Shown piece after piece: positions 19,490-28,698 of a DNA stretch of 64,000 bases; position 1 is the first letter of the stretch; each line of letters opens with the position of its first letter. The stretch lies in assembly GCF_023273855.1 (NCBI RefSeq), contig NZ_CP096884.1, positions 620,001 to 684,000 of the forward strand, read 5' to 3'. Source of the DNA: Seonamhaeicola sp. ML3. GTDB taxonomy: Bacteria > Bacteroidota > Bacteroidia > Flavobacteriales > Flavobacteriaceae. A program made the position numbers and the translations under genes. Under the pieces are notes generated by a model. That model saw only the letters and a list, made by a program, of their open reading frames with translations. It made no database searches and was not told where the DNA came from.

Positions 19490-21181
19490 ATGTCGCAATT
19501 ATCAGAGCAAGAGCTAGTAAGACGAGAAAAACTCGGAAAATTAAGAGATTTAGGTATTAACCCTTATCCTGCAGATTTGTATCCTGTAGACCACACCTCA
19601 AAACAGATAAAAGACAGTTTCGAGGACGGAAAAGAAGTGGTTATTGCCGGAAGATTAATGATGATTAAAGTACAAGGGAAAGCGAGTTTTGCTCAATTAC
19701 AAGATGGCGAAGGAAAAATACAAGTGTATTTTAATAGAGATGAAATTTGCCCGGGTGAGGACAAAACCAAATACAACGATGTGTTTAAAAAACTAATTGA
19801 TTTTGGTGATTTTGTTGGAATTGAAGGCGAACTATTTACAACTCAGGTTGGTGAAAAAACGGTTAAGGTTAAAGACTTTACACTTTTAAGCAAAGCCTTG
19901 AAACCATTACCACTACCAAAAGAAAAAGACGGCGTGGTGTACGATGCCTTTACCGACCCTGAACAACGCTACAGACAACGCTATGCCGATTTGGCCGTAA
20001 ACCCACATGTAAAAGAAGTTTTTGTAAAGCGTACAAAATTATTCAATGCCATGCGTCAGTTTTTTAATGATGCTGGTTATTTTGAAGTAGAAACCCCTGT
20101 TTTACAACCCATTCCGGGAGGTGCTGCAGCTAGGCCTTTTATAACACACCACAACTCTTTAGACATTCCGTTGTACATGCGTATTGCAAATGAGCTTTAC
20201 TTAAAAAGGCTCATAGTTGGTGGGTTTGATGGTGTTTACGAGTTTTCTAAAAACTTTAGAAACGAAGGGATGGATAGAACGCACAACCCTGAGTTTACCG
20301 CAATGGAAATTTATGTTTCCTATAAAGATTACAACTGGATGATGGATTTCTGCGAACAGCTATTAGAGCATTGTGCACTAGCGGTTAACGGCACTACAAA
20401 AGCTACTTTTGGAGAGCACGAGGTCGATTTTAAAGCACCTTATGCCCGTGTAACCATGGCAGATTCCATTAAGCACTTTACCGGTTTTGATATTACAGGA
20501 AAATCTGAAGAAGAAATTAGACAAGCCGCTATAGATTTAGGTATTGAAGTCGATGCAACTATGGGTAAAGGAAAGTTAATCGATGAAATTTTTGGCGAAA
20601 AATGTGAAGGCAATTACATTCAGCCAACTTTTATCACAGACTATCCTAAAGAGATGAGCCCGTTATGTAAGGAACACCGAGATAATCCTGAGCTTACTGA
20701 ACGTTTTGAACTTATGGTTTGTGGTAAGGAAATAGCTAATGCTTATTCTGAATTAAACGACCCTATCGACCAACGCGAACGTTTTGAACACCAATTAAAA
20801 CTGGCTGAAAAGGGCGATGACGAGGCTACTGAGTTTATCGACTTCGACTTTTTAAGAGCTTTAGAATACGGTATGCCTCCAACGTCTGGTATGGGAATAG
20901 GTATGGACCGTTTGATTATGTTCTTAACGAACAACCAATCTATACAAGAAGTGTTGTTCTTCCCACAAATGAAACCAGAGAAAAAAGCAGTGGCCTTAAG
21001 CGACGATGCCAAAGCGGTTTTTGAGACCTTAAGGAAAGCTGAAAAACTACAACTGAACGATTTAAAAACCCAATCGGGTCTGTCTAATAAAAAATGGGAT
21101 AAATCGATTAAAGAACTTACTAAAAACAGCCTTGCCAAAGTTGAAAAAACCGACGAAGGCCTTTTTGTTGAAGTGCTATAA
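19490..21181 (+). CDS. lysS: Lysyl-tRNA synthetase (class II)
   Basis: This 563-residue enzyme charges tRNA-Lys. It has an N-terminal OB-fold anticodon-binding domain (about residues 45-140; VVIAGRLMMIKVQGKASFA) and a class II catalytic core with motif 2 (FRNEGMDRTHNPEFTAME) and motif 3 (GMGIGMDRLIMFL). After the core there is a C-terminal extension of about 60 residues (from VALSDDAKAVFETLRK) absent from the E. coli enzyme, which looks like a small winged-helix domain. The first in-frame ATG (19448) lies before the predicted transcript start, so the ATG at 19490 is preferred. Confidence 0.97.
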   Translation: MSQLSEQELVRREKLGKLRDLGINPYPADLYPVDHTSKQIKDSFEDGKEVVIAGRLMMIKVQGKASFAQLQDGEGKIQVYFNRDEICPGEDKTKYNDVFKKLIDFGDFVGIEGELFTTQVGEKTVKVKDFTLLSKALKPLPLPKEKDGVVYDAFTDPEQRYRQRYADLAVNPHVKEVFVKRTKLFNAMRQFFNDAGYFEVETPVLQPIPGGAAARPFITHHNSLDIPLYMRIANELYLKRLIVGGFDGVYEFSKNFRNEGMDRTHNPEFTAMEIYVSYKDYNWMMDFCEQLLEHCALAVNGTTKATFGEHEVDFKAPYARVTMADSIKHFTGFDITGKSEEEIRQAAIDLGIEVDATMGKGKLIDEIFGEKCEGNYIQPTFITDYPKEMSPLCKEHRDNPELTERFELMVCGKEIANAYSELNDPIDQRERFEHQLKLAEKGDDEATEFIDFDFLRALEYGMPPTSGMGIGMDRLIMFLTNNQSIQEVLFFPQMKPEKKAVALSDDAKAVFETLRKAEKLQLNDLKTQSGLSNKKWDKSIKELTKNSLAKVEKTDEGLFVEVL

Positions 21182-21201
21182 CAATACCTTATTAACCACA
21201 T

Positions 21202-21236
21202 AAAAAAAGCCCAATAATTAACATTATTGGGCTTTC
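21202..21236 (+). terminator. Intrinsic terminator of lysS
   Basis: AAAGCCCAATAAT pairs perfectly with ATTATTGGGCTTT around a TAAC loop, 25 nt after the stop codon. Confidence 0.85.
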
Positions 21237-21539
21237 TAAAACTAACTAACAACTTAAACTCAAATATAATCTAAAAAATTTTTCTCTTTTAGTAGAATTT
21301 ATATTCTCATACAAATTGACAATAAATAAACCACTCCACAAAGCATGTTTAGAAAGGTTTAACAGGTTGATTTGAATTTTATAACTTCATTAAGAAAAAC
21401 CCCTTAAAAATTGTTAAAATTTTTAAGATATAAATTAACCTCACAGAACATCAAGTAAAGAACTAAAGACTATTTATTTGTAGTTGTAAAATACTGTAGT
21501 CAGCCATTTTTAAATAAAAAAATCATTTACTTTTGCCAC
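21237..21539. other. Intergenic region with a promoter close to the next ATG
   Basis: No gene is seen in about 300 nt. At its right end TACTTTTG (21528-21535), an exact -7 consensus, lies only 4 nt before the ATG at 21540, so the next mRNA would be leaderless or nearly so. The -33 region is not convincing. Confidence 0.5.
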
Positions 21540-22766
21540 ATGTTAAAAAGAGCAACTCTACTTTTTATATTAACATGCCCCTTATTTTTGCTTGCCCAAA
21601 AACAAGACAGCTTATCAATTAAAAATGGTATTGACAACCCATCCCTACTTACCACCCACCATTTTGGTATTTTCAACTCAAGGCTAAATACTAATTTTAA
21701 ATTAACCCCCGAGCAAACCAAAACGCTTTCCATAAATTATACTAGCGGAAATAGTTTTCATCCTTTTGTAGAATCCTACTTTCCCAGAGACCCAGAGGTG
21801 AGACAACAACTAAGTGAGGTTATTTGGTATTTAAGACCATTTCAATTTATAGACCATGAAACGACTCCGGCAGATTACTTGAATATTGTAATAGATGCTG
21901 TTATAAAAGAATTTAGGACCAGTTTAAATATTCCTTTAAACGACAACAACGAACTCCATATATCTGCACGTTCTTACTGGATTACTAAAGGCAAATACCC
22001 CTTTTCTATATTTACTAGCGATGAATCTATTGAATGGTTTCATAGTAATATAGCTGGTGGCGAGGACCCTTTCGGCCGACGTTTTTATGGTCTAAACCAG
22101 GTTAACTTTGAGTATTTAGACCGAAACGGAAATACGTTAAAGTTAAACCATAACGATGTGTTTGTTGGTGGTGTAGAGCTATCACATTACTATTACCCCA
22201 AACTGAGAATTAACACATCTAAACATATTTATATAAATTTTGGTTCTCATTTGGGAATCAACCTATCGAAGTTCAATCCTTCAGTTGATATAGGCCTATC
22301 TGCCAACGTCGTAAAACATAAACCTCTTAAAAATGATTACGAAATCAACTTTGGACTAGGTCTAAACCTACTTAGAAAAAACATACTTAAACTAAATAAT
22401 GATGCCATAGACTTGGGCAATAATCCGTATTTGGGAACAATAGAAGGTAATTTTGAAATTTCTAAATTCACTAAAAGAAGAAATTATCATGCCCTTGGTA
22501 TAAATTATCAAGCACAGACCCGATACAACAAAAAAGACGAGGCAGACTACTACAGTTTAAGGGGGAAATGGCAGGAAATTAATGCTGGCTGGCATAACGG
22601 TGTAAGCACACTATACGATGTGTTATCTAACTGGTCATTCATTTACACTTACGGCAGACCAAATTACAAAATCGCTCTTTTTGTAAAACAAGATTTAGAT
22701 GTTAATAACGCCCCCGATTTCCAAACCGGATTCAACCTTAAAGTCCCATTAAAAAAGGGATTATAA
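21540..22766 (+). CDS. Exported protein, probable outer membrane barrel, unknown family
   Basis: This 408-residue protein has a clear signal peptide (MLKRATLLFILTCPLFLLAQ). The body is rich in Tyr, Asn and alternating strands (for example YYPKLRINTSKHIYINFGSH and KLNHNDVFVGGVELSHYYY) and resembles outer membrane beta-barrel proteins. The mid-region WYLRPFQFIDHETTPADYLN recalls lipid A/phospholipid-handling barrels, but I do not recognise the family. The signal peptide fixes the start at 21540, just 4 nt after a consensus -7 box. Confidence 0.7.
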   Translation: MLKRATLLFILTCPLFLLAQKQDSLSIKNGIDNPSLLTTHHFGIFNSRLNTNFKLTPEQTKTLSINYTSGNSFHPFVESYFPRDPEVRQQLSEVIWYLRPFQFIDHETTPADYLNIVIDAVIKEFRTSLNIPLNDNNELHISARSYWITKGKYPFSIFTSDESIEWFHSNIAGGEDPFGRRFYGLNQVNFEYLDRNGNTLKLNHNDVFVGGVELSHYYYPKLRINTSKHIYINFGSHLGINLSKFNPSVDIGLSANVVKHKPLKNDYEINFGLGLNLLRKNILKLNNDAIDLGNNPYLGTIEGNFEISKFTKRRNYHALGINYQAQTRYNKKDEADYYSLRGKWQEINAGWHNGVSTLYDVLSNWSFIYTYGRPNYKIALFVKQDLDVNNAPDFQTGFNLKVPLKKGL

Positions 22767-22890
22767 GAACTCCTACCTTAATTTTATCAAAAAATCACTT
22801 CTGTTAATTTCAAGTTAAAATCCAACTTAAATTAAACCTTTTTCAAGCGTTCTAGTCAAAAAGCCAAATAAACTTTTAAACCTAGATAAA

Positions 22891-23361
22891 ATGAAAAAAT
22901 TAATATTAATCGCCTTAGCTTTTGTTTCAATCCAAGCTTTTGCACAACCAAATGAAGGCCAAAACAAAAAAAAGAGAATGCATAAAATGCATAATCTTAC
23001 ACCAGAACAAGCTGCTACAATGCAGACTAAAAAAATGACTTTGCATTTAGATTTGAACGAAAAACAGCAAAAAGAAATCTATGCTATTATGCTGGCCAAT
23101 GCAGAGGCTAGAAAAGCTAAAATGGAAGAATTTAAAGCTAAACGTGAAAGTGGTGAAATGAAAAGACCTACAGAAGAAGAACGCTTTAAAATGGCAGAAG
23201 CCAGATTAGACCAGCAAATTGCGATGAAGGCGAAAATGAAAGACATATTAAATGAAGAACAATTTGCCAAATGGGAAAAAGCCAAAGCAAGAATGGCTCA
23301 CAAGGCAAAACAAAAAAAGGGAGAAATGAAAAAAAGGGGCAATAAAAAAAGACCCGAGTAA
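22891..23361 (+). CDS. Exported Lys/Met-rich DUF4890-like (Spy/LTXXQ-type) protein
   Basis: This 156-residue protein has a signal peptide (KLILIALAFVSIQAFAQ) followed by a basic helical body with two LTPEQ/LNEEQ-like motifs (LTPEQAATMQTKKM; DILNEEQFAKWEKAK), the pattern of small periplasmic Spy/CpxP-like or DUF4890 proteins. The C-terminus is almost only Lys, Arg, Gly and Met. It probably acts in the periplasm, as a chaperone or in envelope stress, by analogy only. It converges with hemL on a shared terminator. Confidence 0.75.
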   Translation: MKKLILIALAFVSIQAFAQPNEGQNKKKRMHKMHNLTPEQAATMQTKKMTLHLDLNEKQQKEIYAIMLANAEARKAKMEEFKAKRESGEMKRPTEEERFKMAEARLDQQIAMKAKMKDILNEEQFAKWEKAKARMAHKAKQKKGEMKKRGNKKRPE

Positions 23362-23390
23362 GATTTTAGTTGATTGATTATAGTTTGAAA

Positions 23391-23428
23391 AGAAAAAGGC
23401 AATTCTGAATTTTGAATTGCCTTTTTCT
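23391..23428. terminator. Bidirectional terminator between the DUF4890-like gene and hemL
   Basis: AGAAAAAGGCAATTC pairs with GAATTGCCTTTTTCT around an 8-nt loop; A and T tracts let it work on both strands. Confidence 0.85.
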
Positions 23429-23431
23429 CTG

Positions 23432-24718
23432 TTATAATGTTTTTGCAACTTCAGCAATAACCTTAATGGTAAAATCTAGGTCTTCATAACTCAAGGCATC
23501 TGTAATAAACCACGTTTCAAAAGCACTTGGCGCAATATATACGCCTTTACTTAACAAACCATGGAAAAACTTTTTAAACGTTTCGTTATTTCCTTTGGCT
23601 GCCGTATCGAAGTCTACCACCTCGGCGTCATCAAAATGTACCGAAATCATAGACCCTACTCTGTTAATGGTATGAACAACATTATTTTCACTCAACACCT
23701 TAGCAATGCCTGTGTGCAGATACTTTGTTTTAGCTTCTAAGCGCTCAAAAACCTCTACATCGCTGTTCAGCTCACTCAACATAGCCAATCCAGCAGCCAT
23801 AGCTAACGGATTTCCACTCAAGGTTCCAGCTTGGTATACTGGCCCCAAAGGTGCTAAATAATTCATTATTTCATTTCTAGCTGCAAATGCTCCAACGGGC
23901 AAACCGCCGCCAATAACTTTTCCAAAACAAACAATATCTGCCTTAATACCAAACAATTCCTGTGCACCACCTTTAGACAGCCTGAAACCCGTCATTACCT
24001 CATCGAATATAAGCAAGATATCGTTGTCATCGCATATCTCTCTTAAAGCCTGCAAAAACCCTTCTTTTGGTGGAATACACCCCATGTTTCCGGCTACAGG
24101 TTCAATTATTACACACGCTATTTCACCTTTATTGGCACTAATAAGTTGGCTTACATTATCTATGTCGTTGTACTTAGCCAATAACGTGTCTTTAGCCGTA
24201 CCTTGAGTCACTCCCGGACTATTTGGGGTTCCGAAGGTACTAGCACCACTACCGGCCTGAATTAAAAACGAATCGCTATGCCCATGATAACACCCAGCAA
24301 ATTTTATAACCTTATCCTTACCGGTAAACCCTCTTGCCAACCTAACGGCACTCATACATGCCTCGGTTCCGGAATTTACAAACCTAATTTTATCAATATT
24401 TGGAACCATCGAAACGGCCAACTCTGCAATTTGAGTCTCGATTTCGGTAGGCATTCCAAACGATGTTCCTTTTTTTGCTTTGTTTACAACGGCATCAACT
24501 ACCGGTTTATGGGCATGACCTAAAATCATTGGCCCCCAAGAGTTGATATAATCTATTAAACGATTTCCGTCTTCATCGAATAAATAGGCGCCCTTGGCTT
24601 CTTTTACGAAAATAGGCGTTCCCCCCACACCTTTAAAGGCTCTTACTGGAGAGTTTACACCACCTGGGATAACTTTTTCAGCTTCGGCAAATAATGCACT
24701 GCTTCTCTTATAAATCAT
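23432..24718 (-). CDS. hemL: Glutamate-1-semialdehyde 2,1-aminomutase
   Basis: This 428-residue PLP enzyme makes 5-aminolevulinate for haem and other tetrapyrroles by the C5 pathway. The N-terminus has [13 protein letters not shown], the cofactor Lys is K267 in [15 protein letters not shown], and DEVMTGFR follows the PLP-binding Asp (239). It is the last gene of a three-gene minus-strand operon, 6 nt behind the glucosaminidase gene. Confidence 0.97.
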   Translation of the reverse strand: MIYKRSSALFAEAEKVIPGGVNSPVRAFKGVGGTPIFVKEAKGAYLFDEDGNRLIDYINSWGPMILGHAHKPVVDAVVNKAKKGTSFGMPTEIETQIAELAVSMVPNIDKIRFVNSGTEACMSAVRLARGFTGKDKVIKFAGCYHGHSDSFLIQAGSGASTFGTPNSPGVTQGTAKDTLLAKYNDIDNVSQLISANKGEIACVIIEPVAGNMGCIPPKEGFLQALREICDDNDILLIFDEVMTGFRLSKGGAQELFGIKADIVCFGKVIGGGLPVGAFAARNEIMNYLAPLGPVYQAGTLSGNPLAMAAGLAMLSELNSDVEVFERLEAKTKYLHTGIAKVLSENNVVHTINRVGSMISVHFDDAEVVDFDTAAKGNNETFKKFFHGLLSKGVYIAPSAFETWFITDALSYEDLDFTIKVIAEVAKTL

Positions 24719-24724
24719 AAATTC

Positions 24725-25501
24725 TTAATTATCTTTTGAAACCTCAACCATCAACTCTTGCCCAATACTAAGGCTGGTATCAGACAACCCATTAATACGC
24801 TGAAGCTCTTCTACTGTAATATTATATTTTTTTGAAATGGAATAAAGCGTATCGCCTTTTACAACCACATAGGTGAGCTGGCTTTTTTTCGGGGTATCAA
24901 TAGTCCAATAAGTACTTCCCAAAACTTCTTTATCATACTCATAAAGTCTATAGCGCTCTATGAGCGAAATAAGTTTTTGGGGATACTTTTTGTCGGTTGC
25001 ATATCCGGCTGCCTTTAAGCCCTTAGCCCAAGCTTTATAATTACTTTGCTTGAGCTCGAAAAGCCCAGCATAGCGTTTTCTGTCTTTTAAGAACAAAGAA
25101 TGATCCCTGAAGGAGTACTTCGGGTCTTTATACTTCCTGAAACATTCCTGCCGCTTATCATCATCGTGATAAATTTTAGCACCAGTCCATTCATGGCACT
25201 TAATCCCGAAATGATTGTTGGCCTTAACAGACAATCTCCCATTACCAGATCCAGACTCCAAAATACCTTGAGCCAAGGTTATACTTGCGGGAATATTGTA
25301 CAGTTTCATTTCATTTTGAGCTATCGTTTTATAAATATCAATATAGCGCTCTGTGTCATTAGCATATACTTTTTGGGGTTGTTCCTTATTAACAACCACT
25401 GCTTCGGTTTTTGGTTTTGTTGGCTTAGAAACGACTTTCTTTCTAGTTTTACAACTGAATAAAAATCCGCCTAATAATATTATTACTATTACTTTTTTCA
25501 T
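24725..25501 (-). CDS. Glucosaminidase lipoprotein with LysM domain
   Basis: This 258-residue protein carries a lipobox (GGFLFSC, Cys17), a Lys/Pro linker, a family 73-type glucosaminidase domain (about 50-190; ITLAQGILESGSGNGRLS with catalytic Glu82, and NNHFGIKC), and a C-terminal LysM peptidoglycan-binding motif (about 210-254; VVKGDTLYSISKKYN). It should cut peptidoglycan glycan strands from the outer-membrane side of the periplasm. Its ATG directly abuts the stop of the upstream PLP gene (TAGATG). Confidence 0.93.
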   Translation of the reverse strand: MKKVIVIILLGGFLFSCKTRKKVVSKPTKPKTEAVVVNKEQPQKVYANDTERYIDIYKTIAQNEMKLYNIPASITLAQGILESGSGNGRLSVKANNHFGIKCHEWTGAKIYHDDDKRQECFRKYKDPKYSFRDHSLFLKDRKRYAGLFELKQSNYKAWAKGLKAAGYATDKKYPQKLISLIERYRLYEYDKEVLGSTYWTIDTPKKSQLTYVVVKGDTLYSISKKYNITVEELQRINGLSDTSLSIGQELMVEVSKDN

Positions 25502-26413
25502 CTAACTTATGATGGGTATATTTTTCTTCTTTAAAATTGAATTCATACCCTGAATACCTTGAAGGCCTCCGGTATGAATCGCTAATATTCTTGTTCCTTT
25601 TTTAAAAAAACCTGTTTTTATCAAGTCTAAAACCCCAAACATCATTTTTCCTGTATAAACTGGGTCTAAAGGAATTTTATTATCGGCCTTGAACGTATTG
25701 ATGAACGCAATTAAATCACGGTTCATTTTTGCGTAGCCTCCAAAATGGTAATCGGATATTAAATCCCAATTGGTTTTAGATACGAATTTAGTAATTTCTG
25801 TTCTCAAAAAATCACCTTTCAAAGCAGGAAAACCCAATATTTGTTGTGTGTTTCCTGAACCATTTATTAAACCTGAGATTGTCCCTCCTGTTCCAACAGG
25901 GCAGCAAACAACATCAAAACTCTTATCTTCCTCGGTTAATATTTCCTCACAGCCTTTTACAGCTAACTCGTTGGTTCCTCCTTCTGGGATTAAGTAAAAC
26001 TTTCCGAAGAATGCTTTTAAATGATCAATCAATGTTTGACTTCCCTTCTCGCGATATACTTCTCTCGTTACAAATTCGAACTTCATACCGTTTGATTTGG
26101 CAAAGCTCAAGGTTTCGTTCTCTTCAATTTTACTTTTTAGTTCTTCTCCCCGAATGACACCAATGGTTTTAAAACCGTACATTTTACCTGCATAAGCTAC
26201 TGCAGCAATATGATTAGAATAAGCTCCACCAAAGGTTAACAAAGTATCATGTCCTGAAATCTTGGCTTCCAAAAGATTAAACTTAAGTTTCCTGTATTTG
26301 TTCCCCGAAACAAAAGAATGGATTTCATCTTCTCGCTTTATGAACAACTCAACACCACATTCAGAAGGCACTTTCACCACTTGGTTGATGCTATTTTCAA
26401 CTTTAAAATCCAT
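25502..26413 (-). CDS. ACC deaminase / D-cysteine desulfhydrase family PLP enzyme
   Basis: This 303-residue cytoplasmic enzyme has the cofactor Lys at K39 in SGNKYRKLKFN and the SNH motif in FGGAYSNHIAAVA. In classical ACC deaminases that motif is GGxQSNH; here Gln is replaced by Tyr, so substrate use may differ from both named enzymes. The glycine loop GTGGTISGLINGSG binds the phosphate. It is the first gene of the operon with the glucosaminidase and hemL. Confidence 0.88.
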   Translation of the reverse strand: MDFKVENSINQVVKVPSECGVELFIKREDEIHSFVSGNKYRKLKFNLLEAKISGHDTLLTFGGAYSNHIAAVAYAGKMYGFKTIGVIRGEELKSKIEENETLSFAKSNGMKFEFVTREVYREKGSQTLIDHLKAFFGKFYLIPEGGTNELAVKGCEEILTEEDKSFDVVCCPVGTGGTISGLINGSGNTQQILGFPALKGDFLRTEITKFVSKTNWDLISDYHFGGYAKMNRDLIAFINTFKADNKIPLDPVYTGKMMFGVLDLIKTGFFKKGTRILAIHTGGLQGIQGMNSILKKKNIPIIS

Positions 26414-26495
26414 TGTTGCGAAGATACTTTTTACTATTCAATTTAAGAACTGATTTTCACTTTTTCAATCGTTTAAAAATCTCAAAATGAGTTAG

Positions 26496-26503
26496 TATCT
26501 TTG
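26496..26503 (+). promoter_or_regulatory. -7 box 6 nt before the DUF5522 ATG
   Basis: TATCTTTG matches the consensus. The ATG at 26510 coincides with the expected transcription start, so the mRNA is probably leaderless. Confidence 0.6.
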
Positions 26504-26509
26504 TATTCT

Positions 26510-26683
26510 ATGAAAAAGATTATCCCCATCGAAGAAGGAGACTTCTACTGGACTCCTGAAGGCTATCGTTGCTTTACAGAACAATACCATTTAAAAAGAG
26601 GATACTGTTGTGAAAGCGGTTGTAGACACTGCCCTTATGGCTACAATGCTTCAACATCGCTTAAAACAGGCAAAAAAGACTAA
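26510..26683 (+). CDS. DUF5522 small cysteine-rich protein
   Basis: This 57-residue protein contains YRVFTE-like YRCFTEQYHLKRGYCC and ESGCRHCPYGYN, the pattern of DUF5522. Four Cys in CC...C..C spacing suggest a metal site. Homologues in Bacteroidota are short, as here; the function is unknown. An in-frame TTG at 26501 overlaps the -7 box and was rejected as the start. Confidence 0.9.
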   Translation: MKKIIPIEEGDFYWTPEGYRCFTEQYHLKRGYCCESGCRHCPYGYNASTSLKTGKKD

Positions 26684-26838
26684 CAACTTGAAAAATACCT
26701 TCAAAAAACCTTCATTATAGTTGGTACGGTTATTGATGCTTTACAAGTACCGAAAAGCAAATAAAAAACTGATCTTAAACTAACCTAACACATTTAAAAT
26801 TAGTTTATTAAATTTACTATAATTAAAAAAAATGCGTT

Positions 26839-27408
26839 ATGAAGACATTATTAAAAAGCCTACCACTGTTTGCCCTATTGTTGATTTTTGGCTCCTGTAG
26901 TTCCATAAGAGTTGCTGCAGATTACGATAAAGATGCCCCTTTTAAAGAATACAAAACGTTTGCTTTTTTCAAGACCGGCATAGATAAAGCAGAAATTAGC
27001 GATTTAGACAAACGTAGAATACTGCGCGCCATTGAAGCTGAGTTACTCGCTAAAGGCTATACAAAATCTCAAAAACCCGATTTACTCGTTAGTATTTTCA
27101 CCAAATCCAACCAACGTGTTGATGTTTACAACAATGCTTGGGGCGCAGGCGCCTGGGGATGGGGTGGTTTTTGGGGACCTGGATGGGGTTTAGGCCCAGG
27201 ATGGGGCTGGGGATGGAATCAACCCACTGTATCTACAACTACGCAAGGCACATTGTTTGTTGACCTTATCGATGCCAAGAAAAAAGAACTGATTTGGCAA
27301 GGTATGGGAACAGGACACCTTTCCAGAGATATGGATAAAAAAGAAGAACGCATTAAAGAGTTTGTTTCAAAAGTATTTGAGAAGTATCCTCCTGAAGCTT
27401 TACAATAA
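26839..27408 (+). CDS. DUF4136 lipoprotein with Gly/Trp-rich insert
   Basis: This 189-residue protein has a lipobox (LLIFGSCSS) and the DUF4136 pattern: DYDKDAPFKEYKTFAF near the start, and GTLFVDLIDAKKKELIWQG near the end. Between them (about residues 100-135) is a run of Gly, Trp and Pro (WGAGAWGWGGFWGPGW and similar), common in this family. It is probably a periplasm-facing outer membrane lipoprotein of unknown function. Confidence 0.9.
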   Translation: MKTLLKSLPLFALLLIFGSCSSIRVAADYDKDAPFKEYKTFAFFKTGIDKAEISDLDKRRILRAIEAELLAKGYTKSQKPDLLVSIFTKSNQRVDVYNNAWGAGAWGWGGFWGPGWGLGPGWGWGWNQPTVSTTTQGTLFVDLIDAKKKELIWQGMGTGHLSRDMDKKEERIKEFVSKVFEKYPPEALQ

Positions 27409-27411
27409 TAT

Positions 27412-27445
27412 AAAAAAGAGCAATTATTCTAGTTGCTCTTTTTTT
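27412..27445. terminator. Bidirectional terminator between the DUF4136 and bestrophin genes
   Basis: AAAAAAGAGCAA pairs with TTGCTCTTTTTT around a 9-nt loop. Both convergent genes end within 5 nt of it. Confidence 0.85.
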
Positions 27446-27446
27446 A

Positions 27447-28550
27447 TTACATCACGATATCATTTTTCCAAACGTAGGGTTCAGGAATATCGGTATCGTC
27501 AATAAGTTGCCTAATATCAATTTCTATACCTCTACTTAAATCTGTTATGGGTACATCATTAGGCCCGCCCTCAAAGGGGTTTTCTGTATTCTCGCCAATC
27601 GCTTCCATAGTATGAAAAACCCATGAAAGCATAGCACTAAAAGGAATTGAAAACCAAACAAAATGGTTCGCAATGAACTCTTGGATTCTATGCCCCAGAG
27701 ACGTGCGGGATTCGTGTGTAGCTAAGTCTTCTATAATATGATTACCAATAGCTTCGAACCCTTCCATAATACCAAATGGCAGCATTAATATAAACATCCA
27801 GACGAAAAGGTAATTTAAGGTTGCAAACTGTCTGGGGTATGGAAAATTCTTTATACGTTCACTTTTACCTTGAAGTGTGTAAAACTCTACCAACATATTT
27901 GCCATTTCCATGTGTCGAAAATCCTCGATAAAACCGTCAGACCTCAATTCTTTTAAACGTTCGGATTGTATTCCTAATAATTGGGACGCTTGATTTCCTT
28001 TGGCAAGTAGTACTTTGTATTCCTCATTGGAAATATAAGGCTTAACCGCTTCTTCATAAGGAATTTCGTCCTCACAAACACGATACTGGCTAGCTCGGAA
28101 CTCTTTGTTGGATTTAGCTGATTTTAAATGCATTTCCCAAGGTTTATCTTTCCTAAGTTGGTAACGCAATGCCGTGAGCCAAGCTATATGTCTATGAACC
28201 AGCTCTCGCTTCATATCTTGAATCTCACTTACACTTGCCTTCTCAACAGCATGCGAGTTGGTTATAAAATCCTTGACCATTATGGTCCATGACCTTGAGG
28301 CATTTACAATACCACCCCATATTTTTCTCGCCTCCCATAACCTATCGTAGGATGCATTATTCTTAAAACTCACTATAAATGCTACAGCTGTACCAAGTAC
28401 GCCCAACGGTAACCAGGGCACGTGCAACCACTTTAGTCCAAAAATATCGAACAGTATTACTGGAATAAGCGCAAGAAAAAGAAATAGGACAATATGGCGG
28501 CGTGTCCATTTAATCACACCCTTAACAGGAAATATTCGTCTTGTATACAT
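27447..28550 (-). CDS. Bestrophin family membrane protein
   Basis: This 367-residue protein matches bacterial bestrophin homologues (PF01062). It has N-terminal basic residues, two hydrophobic helices (about 20-60) followed by FKNNASYDRLWEARKIWGG, a cytoplasmic helical region, a second pair of helices (about 240-310), and the late segment ENPFEGGPNDVPI, the family's conserved region. Bestrophins form pentameric ion channels; the ion is not predictable. Confidence 0.93.
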   Translation of the reverse strand: MYTRRIFPVKGVIKWTRRHIVLFLFLALIPVILFDIFGLKWLHVPWLPLGVLGTAVAFIVSFKNNASYDRLWEARKIWGGIVNASRSWTIMVKDFITNSHAVEKASVSEIQDMKRELVHRHIAWLTALRYQLRKDKPWEMHLKSAKSNKEFRASQYRVCEDEIPYEEAVKPYISNEEYKVLLAKGNQASQLLGIQSERLKELRSDGFIEDFRHMEMANMLVEFYTLQGKSERIKNFPYPRQFATLNYLFVWMFILMLPFGIMEGFEAIGNHIIEDLATHESRTSLGHRIQEFIANHFVWFSIPFSAMLSWVFHTMEAIGENTENPFEGGPNDVPITDLSRGIEIDIRQLIDDTDIPEPYVWKNDIVM

Positions 28551-28698
28551 AGTATATTATTTGGTTTTTATAAATATAACAAAACTTAACCTTAAACCTT
28601 ATAGTCTTTGATTATCAAACCTTTAAACAAAAATAAAGTTTAGAACCACCTTAAAATTTCGTATTTTTAAGAAAGTTTGAACACCCAATAACAAGCGC

